From the NCBI GenBank assembly GCA_963930955.1, contig OZ006967.1, forward strand, positions 1,240,001 through 1,304,000: a DNA stretch of 64,000 nt, read 5' to 3'. The translations under genes and the position numbers were made by a program. Source of the stretch: Scatomonas sp963930955 (GTDB lineage: Bacteria; Bacillota; Clostridia; Lachnospirales; Lachnospiraceae). Positions 9,465 to 18,126 of the stretch are shown here, in pieces; positions within the stretch are counted from its first letter, which is position 1; every line of letters starts with the position of its first letter. Under the pieces are notes generated by a model that was not told the DNA's origin, ran no database searches, and saw nothing but the letters and a program-made list of their open reading frames with translations.

Positions 9465-9476
9465 GACAGGATAAAT

Positions 9477-10280
9477 ATGATAAGAGATATTACAATAGGC
9501 CAGTACTATCCGGCAGATTCAATTCTGCACAGACTGGACCCGAGAGTGAAATTTATAGGCACCATTGTATACATTGTATCCCTGTTTATTTTTGACAGCT
9601 GGGGATATATCCTGGGAGCTGTATTCCTGATGGCTATGATCCTGCTGTCCCGGGTGCCTTTTTCTTTTATGGTCAGAGGACTGAAGGCCATCGTTGTCCT
9701 GCTGCTTATTACGATGGCATTTAACGTGCTGCTGACTCCGGGAGAAGTGCTGTGGCAGGCGGGGATCCTGCGCATAACGAAAGAAGGTCTGGTGCTGGCC
9801 GGAAAAATGGGGCTGCGGCTGATTTTTCTGATCCTGGGCGCCTCTCTCATGACCCTGACCACTACCCCCACGAAGCTCACCGACGCTCTGGAAAATCTTA
9901 TGGGGCCCCTTAAGAAGATCCATGTGCCGGTTCATGAAATTGCTATGATGATGTCCATTGCCCTGCGTTTTATTCCGATCCTGTTAGAAGAAACCGACAA
10001 GATCATGAAGGCGCAGATGGCCAGGGGGGCGGATTTTGAAAACGGAAATCTGATCAAGAAAGTAAAGGCTATGGTGCCTTTGCTGGTGCCGTTGTTTGTT
10101 TCAGCTTTCCGCCGGGCAAATGATCTGGCCCTGGCTATGGAAGCCAGATGCTACCACGGAGGCGAGGGCAGAACCCAGATGAAGCCTCTGCATTACGGAG
10201 GGCGGGATATTCTGGCGTATCTGGTTCTTGCTTTGTATCTGGGAGGATCCATTGTTCTGCGTATCCTTCTGGGATGGTAG
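9477..10280 (+). CDS. ecfT: Energy-coupling factor transporter transmembrane protein EcfT
   Basis: 267-aa membrane scaffold of the ECF transporter. Several hydrophobic segments are visible between residues about 25 and 130 and near the C-terminus (ILAYLVLALYLGG). The cytosolic coupling helices carry the characteristic arginine motifs ARGADF (near 178) and ARCYHGG (near 221), which contact the two ATPases. The order ecfA1-ecfA2-ecfT-truA-rplM-rpsI is the conserved Firmicute arrangement, which supports the assignment. Confidence 0.95.
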   Translation: MIRDITIGQYYPADSILHRLDPRVKFIGTIVYIVSLFIFDSWGYILGAVFLMAMILLSRVPFSFMVRGLKAIVVLLLITMAFNVLLTPGEVLWQAGILRITKEGLVLAGKMGLRLIFLILGASLMTLTTTPTKLTDALENLMGPLKKIHVPVHEIAMMMSIALRFIPILLEETDKIMKAQMARGADFENGNLIKKVKAMVPLLVPLFVSAFRRANDLALAMEARCYHGGEGRTQMKPLHYGGRDILAYLVLALYLGGSIVLRILLGW

Positions 10281-10289
10281 GGAGGCGCC

Positions 10290-11072
10290 ATGAGAAGAAT
10301 CAAGCTGACTGTGGCCTATGACGGCACCCGTTACTGCGGCTGGCAGGTGCAGCCCAACGGTCTTGCTGTCCAGGAAGTGCTGAACAGAGCTCTGACAGAA
10401 CTGCTGGGAAAAGAAACCCATACCATTGGAGCCAGCCGCACGGATACCGGCGTACATGCCAGGGGAAACGTAGCGGTTTTTGATACAGAAGCCCGGATGC
10501 CGGCATCCCGAATGGCTTTTGCTCTGAACACGTATCTGCCGGAGGATATCCGGATTCAAAAGTCGGAAGAAGTATCTCCGGATTTCCACCCCCGTTTTAC
10601 CAGCACAGTCAAAACCTATGAATATAAGATCCTGAACCGAACCTTTCCGGATCCTCTGAGACGGCTGGACAGCCTTTTCTGGTACGGCCCCCTGGATCTG
10701 AAGAAGATGAGGCAGGGGGCGGATTACCTGGTGGGAACCCATGATTTCCGGGGATTTGCCTCCGCTCATCTGTCCGCGGAAAACACAGTGCGGACGATCT
10801 ATGAGACAAAACTCTGGAAAGAGGAAGAAATGATTTATTTCCGGATTACCGGCAACGGCTTTCTTTACAACATGGTGCGGATTATCGTGGGAACTCTTAT
10901 GGAGATCGGAAAAGGGGATTATCCGCCGGAGCGGATCCTGGAAATTCTGGAAACCAGGGAGCGGAGCCTGGCAGGAGCTACGGCCAGAGCCTGCGGCCTG
11001 ACCCTGCTGGAAATTCGCTATCCAGAGTGGGAAAATCTGCAGAAAACAGTTGACACACATGGAAGCGTATAA
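10290..11072 (+). CDS. truA: tRNA pseudouridine synthase A
   Basis: 260-aa TruA, which makes pseudouridine at positions 38-40 of the tRNA anticodon arm. The catalytic aspartate is Asp52 in GASRTDTGVHA. The N-terminal KLTVAYDGTRYCGWQ and the C-terminal TGNGFLYNMVRIIVGTL motifs are typical. The ribosome site GGAGG lies 5 nt before ATG 10290. The last codons overlap the strong promoter of rplM. Confidence 0.97.
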   Translation: MRRIKLTVAYDGTRYCGWQVQPNGLAVQEVLNRALTELLGKETHTIGASRTDTGVHARGNVAVFDTEARMPASRMAFALNTYLPEDIRIQKSEEVSPDFHPRFTSTVKTYEYKILNRTFPDPLRRLDSLFWYGPLDLKKMRQGADYLVGTHDFRGFASAHLSAENTVRTIYETKLWKEEEMIYFRITGNGFLYNMVRIIVGTLMEIGKGDYPPERILEILETRERSLAGATARACGLTLLEIRYPEWENLQKTVDTHGSV

Positions 11073-11078
11073 TATAAT
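11050..11078 (+). promoter_or_regulatory. Consensus sigma-A promoter of rplM-rpsI
   Basis: TTGACA at 11050-11055 and TATAAT at 11073-11078, spacer 17 bp: a perfect match to both hexamers. The -10 box begins in the last truA codons, so the ribosomal protein transcript has its own strong start even though truA is immediately upstream. Confidence 0.92.
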
Positions 11079-11084
11079 AACTCA

Positions 11085-11296
11085 GTGTGGCACAAGATCA
11101 GACTGCGTTTTTTTGTATCTCCCAAATATAGAAAAACACAGGAGTGTGCCGGAAAGTGAACATCCAAGCCAAAGCCCCGGTGAAGATGTTTGAAACTGCG
11201 CGGAAGGCCATACGGACAGTGGCCGGCGCGGGAAAGCGGATCAGCAGATCCGCCCTAACTTCACATTATTTGTTATTTTTACAGGAGGTTCTATCC
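11085..11296 (+). promoter_or_regulatory. rplM 5' leader, possible L13 autoregulatory RNA
   Basis: About 210 nt of untranslated leader lie between the rplM promoter and its start codon. Candidate pairings are visible, for example GGCACA near 11090 with TGTGCC near 11146, and GGCC-containing arms around 11210-11230. Firmicute rplM genes are known to carry an L13 leader that senses free L13. Length and position fit that class, but the fold was not verified. Confidence 0.5.
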
Positions 11297-11725
11297 ATGA
11301 ATACATTTATGGCTAATCCGGATAAGATCGAGAAGAAATGGTATGTAGTCGATGCCACGGATTGTACTCTGGGACGTCTGGCTTCGGAAGTGGCAAAAGT
11401 TCTGAGAGGTAAAAACAAACCTGAGTTCACTCCTCATGTAGATACCGGCGATTATGTAATCGTCGTAAACGCAGAGAAGATCAAAGTGACCGGCAAAAAG
11501 CTGGATCAGAAGATTTATTACAGACATTCCGAGTACGTAGGCGGAATGAAAGAGACTACTTTAAGAGAGCTTCTGGCAAAGAAGCCTGAGAGAGTCATCG
11601 AGCTGGCAGTCAAGGGAATGCTTCCCAAAGGACCGCTGGGAAGAGCAATGTTGACCAAGCTTCATGTATACGCCGGCGCTGAGCATCCCCATGCAGCTCA
11701 GAAACCGGAAGTATTAACATTTTGA
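11297..11725 (+). CDS. rplM: 50S ribosomal protein L13
   Basis: 142-aa L13, the usual bacterial length, starting MNTFMANPDKIEKKWYVVDA with the signature GRLASEVAKVLRGK and a C-terminal KLHVYAGAEHPHAAQKP. It is an early-assembling 23S rRNA binder. The frame is open from 11144, but ATG 11297 follows ACAGGAGG and gives the correct N-terminus. It is followed 18 bp later by rpsI, its invariant partner. Confidence 0.98.
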   Translation: MNTFMANPDKIEKKWYVVDATDCTLGRLASEVAKVLRGKNKPEFTPHVDTGDYVIVVNAEKIKVTGKKLDQKIYYRHSEYVGGMKETTLRELLAKKPERVIELAVKGMLPKGPLGRAMLTKLHVYAGAEHPHAAQKPEVLTF

Positions 11726-11743
11726 ATGAGGAGGTAAGAGACA

Positions 11744-12136
11744 TTGGCTACTGCAAGATATTATGGAACTGGAAGAAGAAAAAAATCCATCGCAAGAGTA
11801 TATCTGACACCGGGAACCGGTAAGATCATGATCAATAAAAGAGATATCGATGAGTACTTCGGACTGGAGACTCTGAAGGTAATCGTGCGCCAGCCTCTGA
11901 ACGCTACCGATACCCTTGATAAATTTGACGTACTGGTAAATGTACGGGGCGGCGGTTTCACTGGCCAGGCCGGAGCAATCCGCCACGGTATTTCCCGTGC
12001 TCTGCTGCAGGCAGACGCTGAGTATCGTCCTACCCTGAAAGCAGCCGGATTCCTGACCCGTGATCCGAGAATGAAAGAGCGTAAGAAATACGGCCTCAAG
12101 GCTGCCCGTCGCGCGCCTCAGTTCAGCAAGCGATAA
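11744..12136 (+). CDS. rpsI: 30S ribosomal protein S9
   Basis: 130-aa S9 ending in the conserved basic tail (PRMKERKKYGLKAARRAPQFSKR), whose last arginine reaches the P-site tRNA. TTG at 11744 is the start: GGAGG lies 8 nt before it and the product begins with the family ATARYYGTGRRK. The last eight bases of the gene are the left edge of an 83-bp sequence that is duplicated at 18127. The reading frame itself is intact. Confidence 0.98.
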   Translation: MATARYYGTGRRKKSIARVYLTPGTGKIMINKRDIDEYFGLETLKVIVRQPLNATDTLDKFDVLVNVRGGGFTGQAGAIRHGISRALLQADAEYRPTLKAAGFLTRDPRMKERKKYGLKAARRAPQFSKR

Positions 12137-12213
12137 TCGGATACAACCAAATACGATCCAGACGCCGCAAGGCGCTACATGGCCTCCCGGGACAGATGTC
12201 CCGGGAGGTTTTT
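12131..12213 (+). repeat. 83-bp direct repeat, left copy (rpsI 3' end)
   Basis: From the last rpsI codons through the rpsI terminator, 79 of 83 positions match the sequence at 18127-18209 in the same orientation. The two copies bracket about 6 kb of accessory DNA. This is what site-specific integration at a gene 3' end leaves (attL/attR), though a plain segmental duplication cannot be excluded. No integrase gene lies between the copies. Confidence 0.85.
12183..12213 (+). terminator. rpsI intrinsic terminator
   Basis: Perfect inverted repeat CCTCCCGGGACA / TGTCCCGGGAGG with a 2-nt centre followed by TTTTT. It ends the rplM-rpsI transcript. A nearly identical hairpin is part of the right repeat copy. 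Confidence 0.93.
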
Positions 12214-12317
12214 AATTTTGGTATCTTTCTAAAGAGATGTGTGATACTATAAAAGAAATCGAAAAAATAGACGGAAGATGTATTATTTTTAATTAATTTT
12301 GTTGTGGAACGGAGCAG

Positions 12318-12410
12318 ATGAAAGAATTTAAATCTATTGCATTGCAAAAAAACGTATTTCTCATAAGCATGAGGAGGATTGGTTGGTTTGAATCAGTAGT
12401 GAGTTTGTGA
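12318..12410 (+). CDS. Small 30-aa ORF overlapping the AlbA_2 gene start
   Basis: An ATG at 12318 preceded by GGAG opens a 30-codon frame whose TGA (12408-12410) overlaps the GTG 12407 start of the next gene. The peptide begins MKEFKSIALQKNVF and has no recognised family. The overlap would allow translational coupling, so it may be a leader peptide, the remnant of a longer gene or chance. The surrounding DNA (12214-12406) is AT-rich and otherwise featureless. Confidence 0.3.
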   Translation: MKEFKSIALQKNVFLISMRRIGWFESVVSL

Positions 12411-13810
12411 TTAAAAGGGCTGGTGAACTAGTGGAAAATATCGGAATTGAAACAGAACAAATAGAATATAAGAAAACAACCGGAGAGCTAAAGGAAGCAA
12501 TTACATCTATTGTTGCCATCTTAAATAAACACGGTTCTGGAGAACTGTATTTTGGTGTTAGAAATAATGGAGATGTTTTAGGACAAGAAATTAATGATGA
12601 AACTTTGCGTAAAGTAAGTCAGGCAATAAAGAATCATATTACACCATCTATTTTCCCGGAGATTACAGTTAAGACATTTAAAGGTGGAAAGCAAACGGTA
12701 TATGTAAAGTTCTCCGGAGATCAGCAGCCGTATCTTGCTCATAATGTTGCCCGTATTAGACAAGCTGATGAAGATCTTGTGATGTCGCAGGAGATGTATT
12801 CGGAGATGTTATTAGCCAGAGGCGGAGAAAAATACAGCTGGGAGAACCAGCCATCCGAGTATACGATACAAGATATCGATATACCAGCTTTTAAGTCGTA
12901 TCTGACGAAAGCAAAAGCTGCTGGTAGAATTGATTTGGATTCTGACGATCCTGCTGTAGTTCTAGAGAAGCTGGACCTGTTTGCTAAAGATGGAATACAT
13001 TTGTTAAATGCAGGAGCTGCTTTGTTTTGCCTGTGTAAGACAAATGATGTACAGATGGCAAAATTTGCCACAAATGTAAAAGCGACTTTTACAGATATTC
13101 GCCGTGAGGATAAAGGCTCTATCATAGGATTAAGCAAGGTATGTGAGCAATATATTATTGACGCAATAGACTGGAAAGCGGATATTATAGGACTTGAGCG
13201 GGTAGAAACTCCAGAAATACCAGTAGAAGCTATCAGAGAAGCGGTCATTAACTCGTTTGGACACAGAATGTACAATAACAATCAGTGTAATGAAATTGAT
13301 GTTTTTAAAGACAGGATTGAGATTCATACAACGGGCGGTTTCCCTGAAGGTCATACACCGGAGGAGTTCTTGGATGGTAGTAAGAAAGCAATTCGAAGAA
13401 ATAAAGTGATTACAGGAGTTCTTTACTATTCAAAAGATATGGAGACGTTTGCTACCGGTTTAAAACGTATTAAGGATTTATGCGATGAGGCTGGATGCAA
13501 GGTAGAGTTTAGAACCGAAAAAGACGATTTTGTGGTTGTGTTTTATAGGAATCTCCGGGAGACATGGAAAGATGAGAAAAATAATACGAGTGTAAAAATT
13601 CCAAAACATCAAAATGATGTTTTAAAAGATGTTTTGGAAAATCAGATAACTCAACTTTTGATCAAGAATAATAGGCTTAGTCAAAAGCAAATAGCTGCAA
13701 AAACAGGCCGATCTATAGCATCCGTACAGCGGGCAATGAAGAAACTTTCCGAACAGGGAAAGATTGTCCGTGAGGGTGGAAAGCGTTTCGGACATTGGGA
13801 AGTGAAGTAG
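12407..13810 (+). CDS. AlbA_2/Schlafen-domain ATP-binding regulator, RecG-C-terminus-like
   Basis: 467-aa protein of the family often annotated as a putative DNA-binding or RecG-like protein. The N-terminal AlbA_2 (Schlafen) domain lies at about residues 18-130 (EYKKTTGELKEAITSIVAILNK, GELYFGVRNNGDVLG). The C-terminal HATPase-like segment lies at about 265-325 (PVEAIREAVINSFGHRMY, DRIEIHTTGGFPEG), and a winged helix at about 410-460 (LSQKQIAAKTGRSIASVQRAMKKL). Members appear in mobile DNA and some in defence loci, but the function is unproven. AT-rich codon use, unlike the flanking core genes, suggests recent transfer. GTG 12407 is taken as start; GTG 12431 is an alternative. Confidence 0.8.
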   Translation: MIKRAGELVENIGIETEQIEYKKTTGELKEAITSIVAILNKHGSGELYFGVRNNGDVLGQEINDETLRKVSQAIKNHITPSIFPEITVKTFKGGKQTVYVKFSGDQQPYLAHNVARIRQADEDLVMSQEMYSEMLLARGGEKYSWENQPSEYTIQDIDIPAFKSYLTKAKAAGRIDLDSDDPAVVLEKLDLFAKDGIHLLNAGAALFCLCKTNDVQMAKFATNVKATFTDIRREDKGSIIGLSKVCEQYIIDAIDWKADIIGLERVETPEIPVEAIREAVINSFGHRMYNNNQCNEIDVFKDRIEIHTTGGFPEGHTPEEFLDGSKKAIRRNKVITGVLYYSKDMETFATGLKRIKDLCDEAGCKVEFRTEKDDFVVVFYRNLRETWKDEKNNTSVKIPKHQNDVLKDVLENQITQLLIKNNRLSQKQIAAKTGRSIASVQRAMKKLSEQGKIVREGGKRFGHWEVK

Positions 13811-13984
13811 GATTAAACTAATAAAGAGAGTCATGTAAGCCACCAGATGAAATTTATTTTGATACGATTTGAAATGTCAGACCGAACAATAGAAATCCAG
13901 ACCGCTTAAGCCCCGGGTACTTATCAGCATCCGGGGAGAAGAGAGGTGTCCTCAATCGCTGTGAGATGCTTAGGGTTTGCAACG
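13811..13984. other. Non-coding flank between AlbA_2 gene and IS21-like element
   Basis: No gene seen. It holds a short hairpin (CCCCGG 13911-13916 with CCGGGG 13931-13936), a 23-bp stretch at 13944-13966 that recurs with 2 mismatches at 24575-24597, and the left 6-bp target duplication GCAACG (13979-13984) of the insertion sequence. Confidence 0.6.
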
Positions 13985-14069
13985 TGAATATTACGGCGCG
14001 GCGGAGCCGCCAGTCCGGTGTGGCGTGAGCCACCTGTCCGGACTAACGGAGCCACCTGTTGATAGTTAC

Positions 14070-14360
14070 TCAGCCTGGGCAGGATCCAGGCCATATACCT
14101 CTCTCATGGAAAGGTCTTTTGATGGATCGATGCTCTCAATGTTGATTTTATATGAATCGTAAGAAATACGATCCATGATGGCGTCTGCAAGAGTGCTCTC
14201 ACCGCTGCAGATCTGTTGGTACCACTCGCTTTCCCGAAACTGGGAGCAGAAGATGGTCGATGATTTTTTCCTGCGTTTGTGGATCAGCTCGAAAAGGTTT
14301 CTGGCTTCTGACTCGGTCAGTTTGAGCAGGAGCCATTCATCAATGATCAGCAGGACTGGC
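14070..14360 (-). pseudogene. istB: C-terminal fragment of istB (IS21 helper ATPase)
   Basis: On the minus strand the frame reads on from the target duplication as PVLLIIDEWLLLKL (the Walker B segment), then RNLFELIHKRRKKSSTIFCSQF and a normal C-terminus MREVYGLDPAQAE followed by TGA. It joins exactly in frame to the N-terminal piece at 15840-16329 once the IS256 element and one copy of its 8-bp duplication are removed. It has no start of its own and is not expected to be functional. Confidence 0.9.
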
Positions 14361-15839
14361 GGGCCTGTGAAAAAATCTCTGTAATTACAGATCTTCTATG
14401 ATAATTGTTGGGCTGAAAGCTAATCCGAGAGCTTTCAGCCCTTGGTTTATATATAACAGCACATGCTGGGCATGTCAAGTATGGGCGGGATTCCCTCACG
14501 TCTTTACCAGTGATTTTACTCCGGGAGCCTGCCTTCGTACATGATGCTCAGTTCCCCATACACCTGCCCCCAGTTCCGGATTGGCATGGTCCATTTTTTG
14601 GTGGCTTCAAAAGTCGCCAGATAAAGTGCTTTTAAAAGGGCTGTATCGCTTGGAAATACGCTCCTCTGGCGGTTCAGTTTTCGATAGGTGGAATTCAGTG
14701 ATTCGATGGCATTTGTCGTGTAAATGACTTTCCTTACTTCTATAGAAAACTTGAAGATTGGGCTGATTGCATCCCAGTTCTGCTTCCAGCTTTTCATGGA
14801 ATTCGGGTACTTTATTGACCATTTCTCAGTTACTCTCTCCAGAGCTTCCAAGGCCTGCTCTTCGGATGGTGCCTGATAAATCGTCTTTAAATCACTGGCA
14901 AATGGCTTACGGTCCTTATCTGCCACATATTTCAAGGTGTTTCTTACCTGATGTACAATGCAGCGCTGGTATTCCGTTTGGGGATATGCTGCGGCGATGG
15001 CTTCTTTGATTCCGCTCAGGCCATCGGCACAGATGATCAAGATATCTTTTACTCCACGGTTTTTCAATTCATTCAGTACGGAAAGCCAGTATTTTGAGCT
15101 CTCATTCTCTCCAACCTGAATGGTCAGAACTTCTTTTTGACCATCCATATTGATTCCAAGAATGACATAAGCTGCCAGCTTCCGGATCACTCCATTATCC
15201 CGGACGGAATAATGAATGGCATCGATATAGAGCACAGGATAAAGTTCCGACAGCGGGCGTTTCTGCCAGTCCTCAATCTGGGGCAGGATTTTGTCTGTTA
15301 CATCAGAAATGAAGCCTTCGGAGGCCTCAAATCCATAGATATCCTCCAGCGTTTCTGAAATCTGCCGGGTCGTCATTCCCTTGGCATACATGGAAATGAT
15401 TTTCTGGTCAATGGATGAGATATCTTTTTGACGTTTGCGGACAACCTGCGGTTCGAACGAGGATTTGCGGTCCTGAGGGACCTGGATATCCATTGTGCCA
15501 TAACTGCTGTTGACCCTTTTACTCTTATATCCGTTGCGATAATCATCGCTGTCAGAACGCTGTGATTTCTGATAACCGAGGTGTTCATCCATCTCGGCTT
15601 CCATCATTTCTTTGATCGTACCACCCAGCAGGTCTTTCAGTGCTTCCTGAATGTCTTCCGCGGACTGAATGTCATACTCCTGAAGGAGCTGCTGGATAAT
15701 GTTGCGTTTTCCTTCGGTCATAACGACCTTATGTACCGGTTTCTTTTCTCTTGCCATAATAATAGGCCTCCTATGATTTAGATTTTATCATAGAAGACCT
15801 ATATCTGGTTCCTATTTACAGAAAAAATTTCACACAGTC
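14361..15839 (-). mobile_element. IS256-family insertion sequence inside istB
   Basis: 1479-bp element with imperfect terminal inverted repeats (16 of the outer 24 positions match, including CTGTAA), flanked by an 8-bp duplication GGACTGGC at 14353-14360 and 15840-15847. Duplications of 8-9 bp are usual for IS256. It carries one full-length transposase. The insertion splits IstB between its Walker A and Walker B motifs. Confidence 0.93.
14516..15757 (-). CDS. IS256-family transposase (Mutator-type DDE)
   Basis: 413-aa transposase of the IS256/Mutator superfamily, full length and uninterrupted. The DDE residues sit in LYIDAIHYSV, IICADGLSGI and TTNAIESLNSTYRKLN. The N-terminal part has an HTH-like DNA-binding region (KGMTTRQISETLEDIYGF). 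The ATG at 15757 follows a GGAGG on the minus strand. With both ends and duplications intact the element could still be mobile. Confidence 0.95.
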   Translation of the reverse strand: MAREKKPVHKVVMTEGKRNIIQQLLQEYDIQSAEDIQEALKDLLGGTIKEMMEAEMDEHLGYQKSQRSDSDDYRNGYKSKRVNSSYGTMDIQVPQDRKSSFEPQVVRKRQKDISSIDQKIISMYAKGMTTRQISETLEDIYGFEASEGFISDVTDKILPQIEDWQKRPLSELYPVLYIDAIHYSVRDNGVIRKLAAYVILGINMDGQKEVLTIQVGENESSKYWLSVLNELKNRGVKDILIICADGLSGIKEAIAAAYPQTEYQRCIVHQVRNTLKYVADKDRKPFASDLKTIYQAPSEEQALEALERVTEKWSIKYPNSMKSWKQNWDAISPIFKFSIEVRKVIYTTNAIESLNSTYRKLNRQRSVFPSDTALLKALYLATFEATKKWTMPIRNWGQVYGELSIMYEGRLPE

Positions 15840-16329
15840 GGACTGGCTTGGTGTATTTCTTTAGTATACTGGTAAAATCACCGGAATCCCTGGCTGCCTG
15901 CATATCCAGCAACAGATCCGGAAGACGGACATATTTCACGGTGTAATACTGTTTACATGCCTCCATACCAAAAGCGCATGCCAGATAAGTCTTACCACTT
16001 CCGGTGGCGCCGGTAATAAAAATGTTGCGGTACTCTGAGATGTATTCACAGGTTACCAGACGGCTGATCAAAGCTTTGTTCAGCTTCCGGCCGGATTGAT
16101 AGTCAATGGCTGCGATGTTGGCGTCTGGCTGCTCCAGTTCCGCCTGACGGATCAGCCTTTTCAGACGGTTGTTTTTACGATTGGTATATTCAACATCAAC
16201 CAGCATGCCGAAGCGGTCTTCGAACGGGACTTCCTTCATCGTTGGATCAGCCATCTGGATACGAAAGGAATCTGCCATGGATGACAGGCGCATCTCGATA
16301 AGTTTATCAATGGTACTCTGATTGGTCAT
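15840..16329 (-). pseudogene. istB: N-terminal fragment of istB (IS21 helper ATPase)
   Basis: The first roughly 163 codons of IstB, from ATG 16329, including Walker A GATGSGKTYLA. The frame runs to KKYTKPV at the duplication and then into IS256 DNA, adding about a dozen foreign residues (RLCEIFSVNRNQI) before a stop at 15799. The start overlaps the istA stop by 4 bp (ATGA), the normal IS21 arrangement. Loss of Walker B should abolish ATPase function. Confidence 0.92.
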
Positions 16330-17888
16330 GCTCTTTTACCTCCGTAGTATCTGGCACCCCGGGTAATGCCATGTGTCTGTGCCCCAGTCTCTGATGAAGG
16401 GGATTTCGGATTCCGGGATACGGATTGGGGATCCTCTTTCATGGCAGCCAATAGATTTTTGATACTTTTATAACTGGGGGGCCTGGAATACAGAAGCGCT
16501 TTATTGCAAGCCTCTTCCAGTTTTACAGGAGAATACTTCTCAGCCAGCTTCAGCAGCCCCATACAGCTTCTGTAAGTCTGCTGTTCTACCCTGCCGGAGG
16601 TCAGGATCGCATCAACCACCTTTCTTGTATTGATTCCGATCGAATCTGCCCATCTGCGGAAACGGTCACCATTCCATTCCAGATACTTCTGATGGTCTGG
16701 CGGCATATGTGCCGTTACCGTGGAGTACTGGCCGCTCCTTCCATGGAGGCAGCGATGTGAGGCGATCCGATTGTGATGATAAAATATTTCAATCGTTGTT
16801 TCTGTTATGCGCACATCGACTTTATCTTTGATATACTGATAAGGCACGGAGTAGTACATCTTGTCTACTGCGATGTGGTAGTTGAACTGGACAGTGGCCT
16901 GTTTCCACTCAGCCAGTTCGAAGGGTGTGGCAGGCAACTGTGCCAGGAGTGGCTTTTCTTCCCCAAGAAATAAACGGAGCCTGCTGCAATCCTTCTTTTG
17001 AAACTTCCTTGCATTGTAGGCATCCAGCTTTTCACGGATTGAAGCGTTTAATTCTGCAAGGGAGAAAAACTGTTCATTGCGAAGAGCCGCTGTGATCCAT
17101 GTGGAGATCTTGCCAACGGAACCTTCTGCATTCGGTTTATCTTTGGGCTTCCGGACTCTTGCCGGAATGATGGCGACATTATAATGTTCTGCCATCTCAT
17201 GATAAGTAGTATTCAGCGCGGTCGTATACCAGTCGCTTTTCGAAGGATTCACTGCCGTAGAACAGTTATCAGGAACAAGCATCGGTGTAACGCCGCCGAA
17301 AAATTCAAACATCTGGATATGCGCTTTGATCCAGTTATCTGTCTTCTGGTTCAGGTATGCCTTTACAAAGGCATACTGGCTGTAAGTAAGGACACCTACA
17401 AAGATCTCTGCCTTTGTGATCTCACCGGTGTCCGGATCGATGAGCTGTGCCGGATCACCGGCCCAATCTACTTCGATCTGCTCACCCGGTTTCCGTGGGA
17501 TGTGCATGGTGGCTCTGCGTTTTTCTTCGTCTTTTTGGATGTAGTAGCAGAACTGAGAATACATGAGAGGTTCTTCGTTGTTCATGCGACATTCCTCACA
17601 GTATTCTACCCATAGGAGTTTCTTGTTGACCCCATTACGCAGAAGCTCCCTGTGGATGTAGTCATAATCAGGCATCCTTCGATTGGTTGCTGATCTTACC
17701 TTGGGAAAAAGCATTCCCTCAAGCGCGCTGTCGGTCATGTCATGGTCCAGTGGCCAGGAAAGATTTATTTCCGCCGCCTGTTTGATGACCTTGGCAACAG
17801 TGTTACGGGATACGCCGCAGCTGTGTGCGATGTTCCGCTCGCTGAATCCTAGGCTTTTCAGGCGAAGGATTTCTCGATACTTGGTCAT
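16326..17888 (-). CDS. istA: IS21-family transposase IstA
   Basis: 520-aa IS21 transposase. The N-terminal helix-turn-helix is FSERNIAHSCGVSRNTVAKV (residues about 15-34). The integrase core (rve) has the catalytic acids in EVDWAGDP, MLVPDNCSTAV and PNAEGSVGK. A C-terminal Mu-transposase-type region follows. The reading frame is intact, but IS21 transposition also needs IstB, which is broken here, so movement would depend on a copy elsewhere. Confidence 0.95.
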   Translation of the reverse strand: MTKYREILRLKSLGFSERNIAHSCGVSRNTVAKVIKQAAEINLSWPLDHDMTDSALEGMLFPKVRSATNRRMPDYDYIHRELLRNGVNKKLLWVEYCEECRMNNEEPLMYSQFCYYIQKDEEKRRATMHIPRKPGEQIEVDWAGDPAQLIDPDTGEITKAEIFVGVLTYSQYAFVKAYLNQKTDNWIKAHIQMFEFFGGVTPMLVPDNCSTAVNPSKSDWYTTALNTTYHEMAEHYNVAIIPARVRKPKDKPNAEGSVGKISTWITAALRNEQFFSLAELNASIREKLDAYNARKFQKKDCSRLRLFLGEEKPLLAQLPATPFELAEWKQATVQFNYHIAVDKMYYSVPYQYIKDKVDVRITETTIEIFYHHNRIASHRCLHGRSGQYSTVTAHMPPDHQKYLEWNGDRFRRWADSIGINTRKVVDAILTSGRVEQQTYRSCMGLLKLAEKYSPVKLEEACNKALLYSRPPSYKSIKNLLAAMKEDPQSVSRNPKSPSSETGAQTHGITRGARYYGGKRA

Positions 17889-18126
17889 AATGGTGACCTC
17901 CTTTAACTGTATTCACATCTGACGATGTGTTCTTACAGTATAAAGGAGATCAATATAATAAATCCTAATGTGGCTCTGAATTACCGGAATATGTGGCTCT
18001 CATTCTCCGGAATGGTGGCTCTCAAAGTCCGGACAGGTGGCTCAAAGAGCCCCGGAATAATCAGCAACGCATCTGCAACAAATCCCGGCTGAATCCTCGT
18101 ATTTCCGCCTTTTTCGGTTATCCAAA

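Larger units (their letters stand above)
13985..18063 (-). mobile_element. IS21-family insertion sequence, interrupted by an IS256-family element
   Basis: The tips are TGAATATTACGG on the left and, read inward, TGATTATTCCGG on the right, flanked by the 6-bp duplication GCAACG (13979-13984 and 18064-18069). Inside each end there are multiple copies of a GTGGCTC...CCGGA module (four on the right between 17967 and 18052, three on the left), the iterated terminal repeats characteristic of IS21. It carries istA and a split istB on the minus strand. Removing the IS256 insertion gives about 2.6 kb, a normal IS21 size. Confidence 0.92.

Noticed and set aside
13977..14162. Short plus-strand ORF at the left end of the IS21-type element
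   Set aside because: It is composed of the IS terminal repeats and antisense istB sequence.
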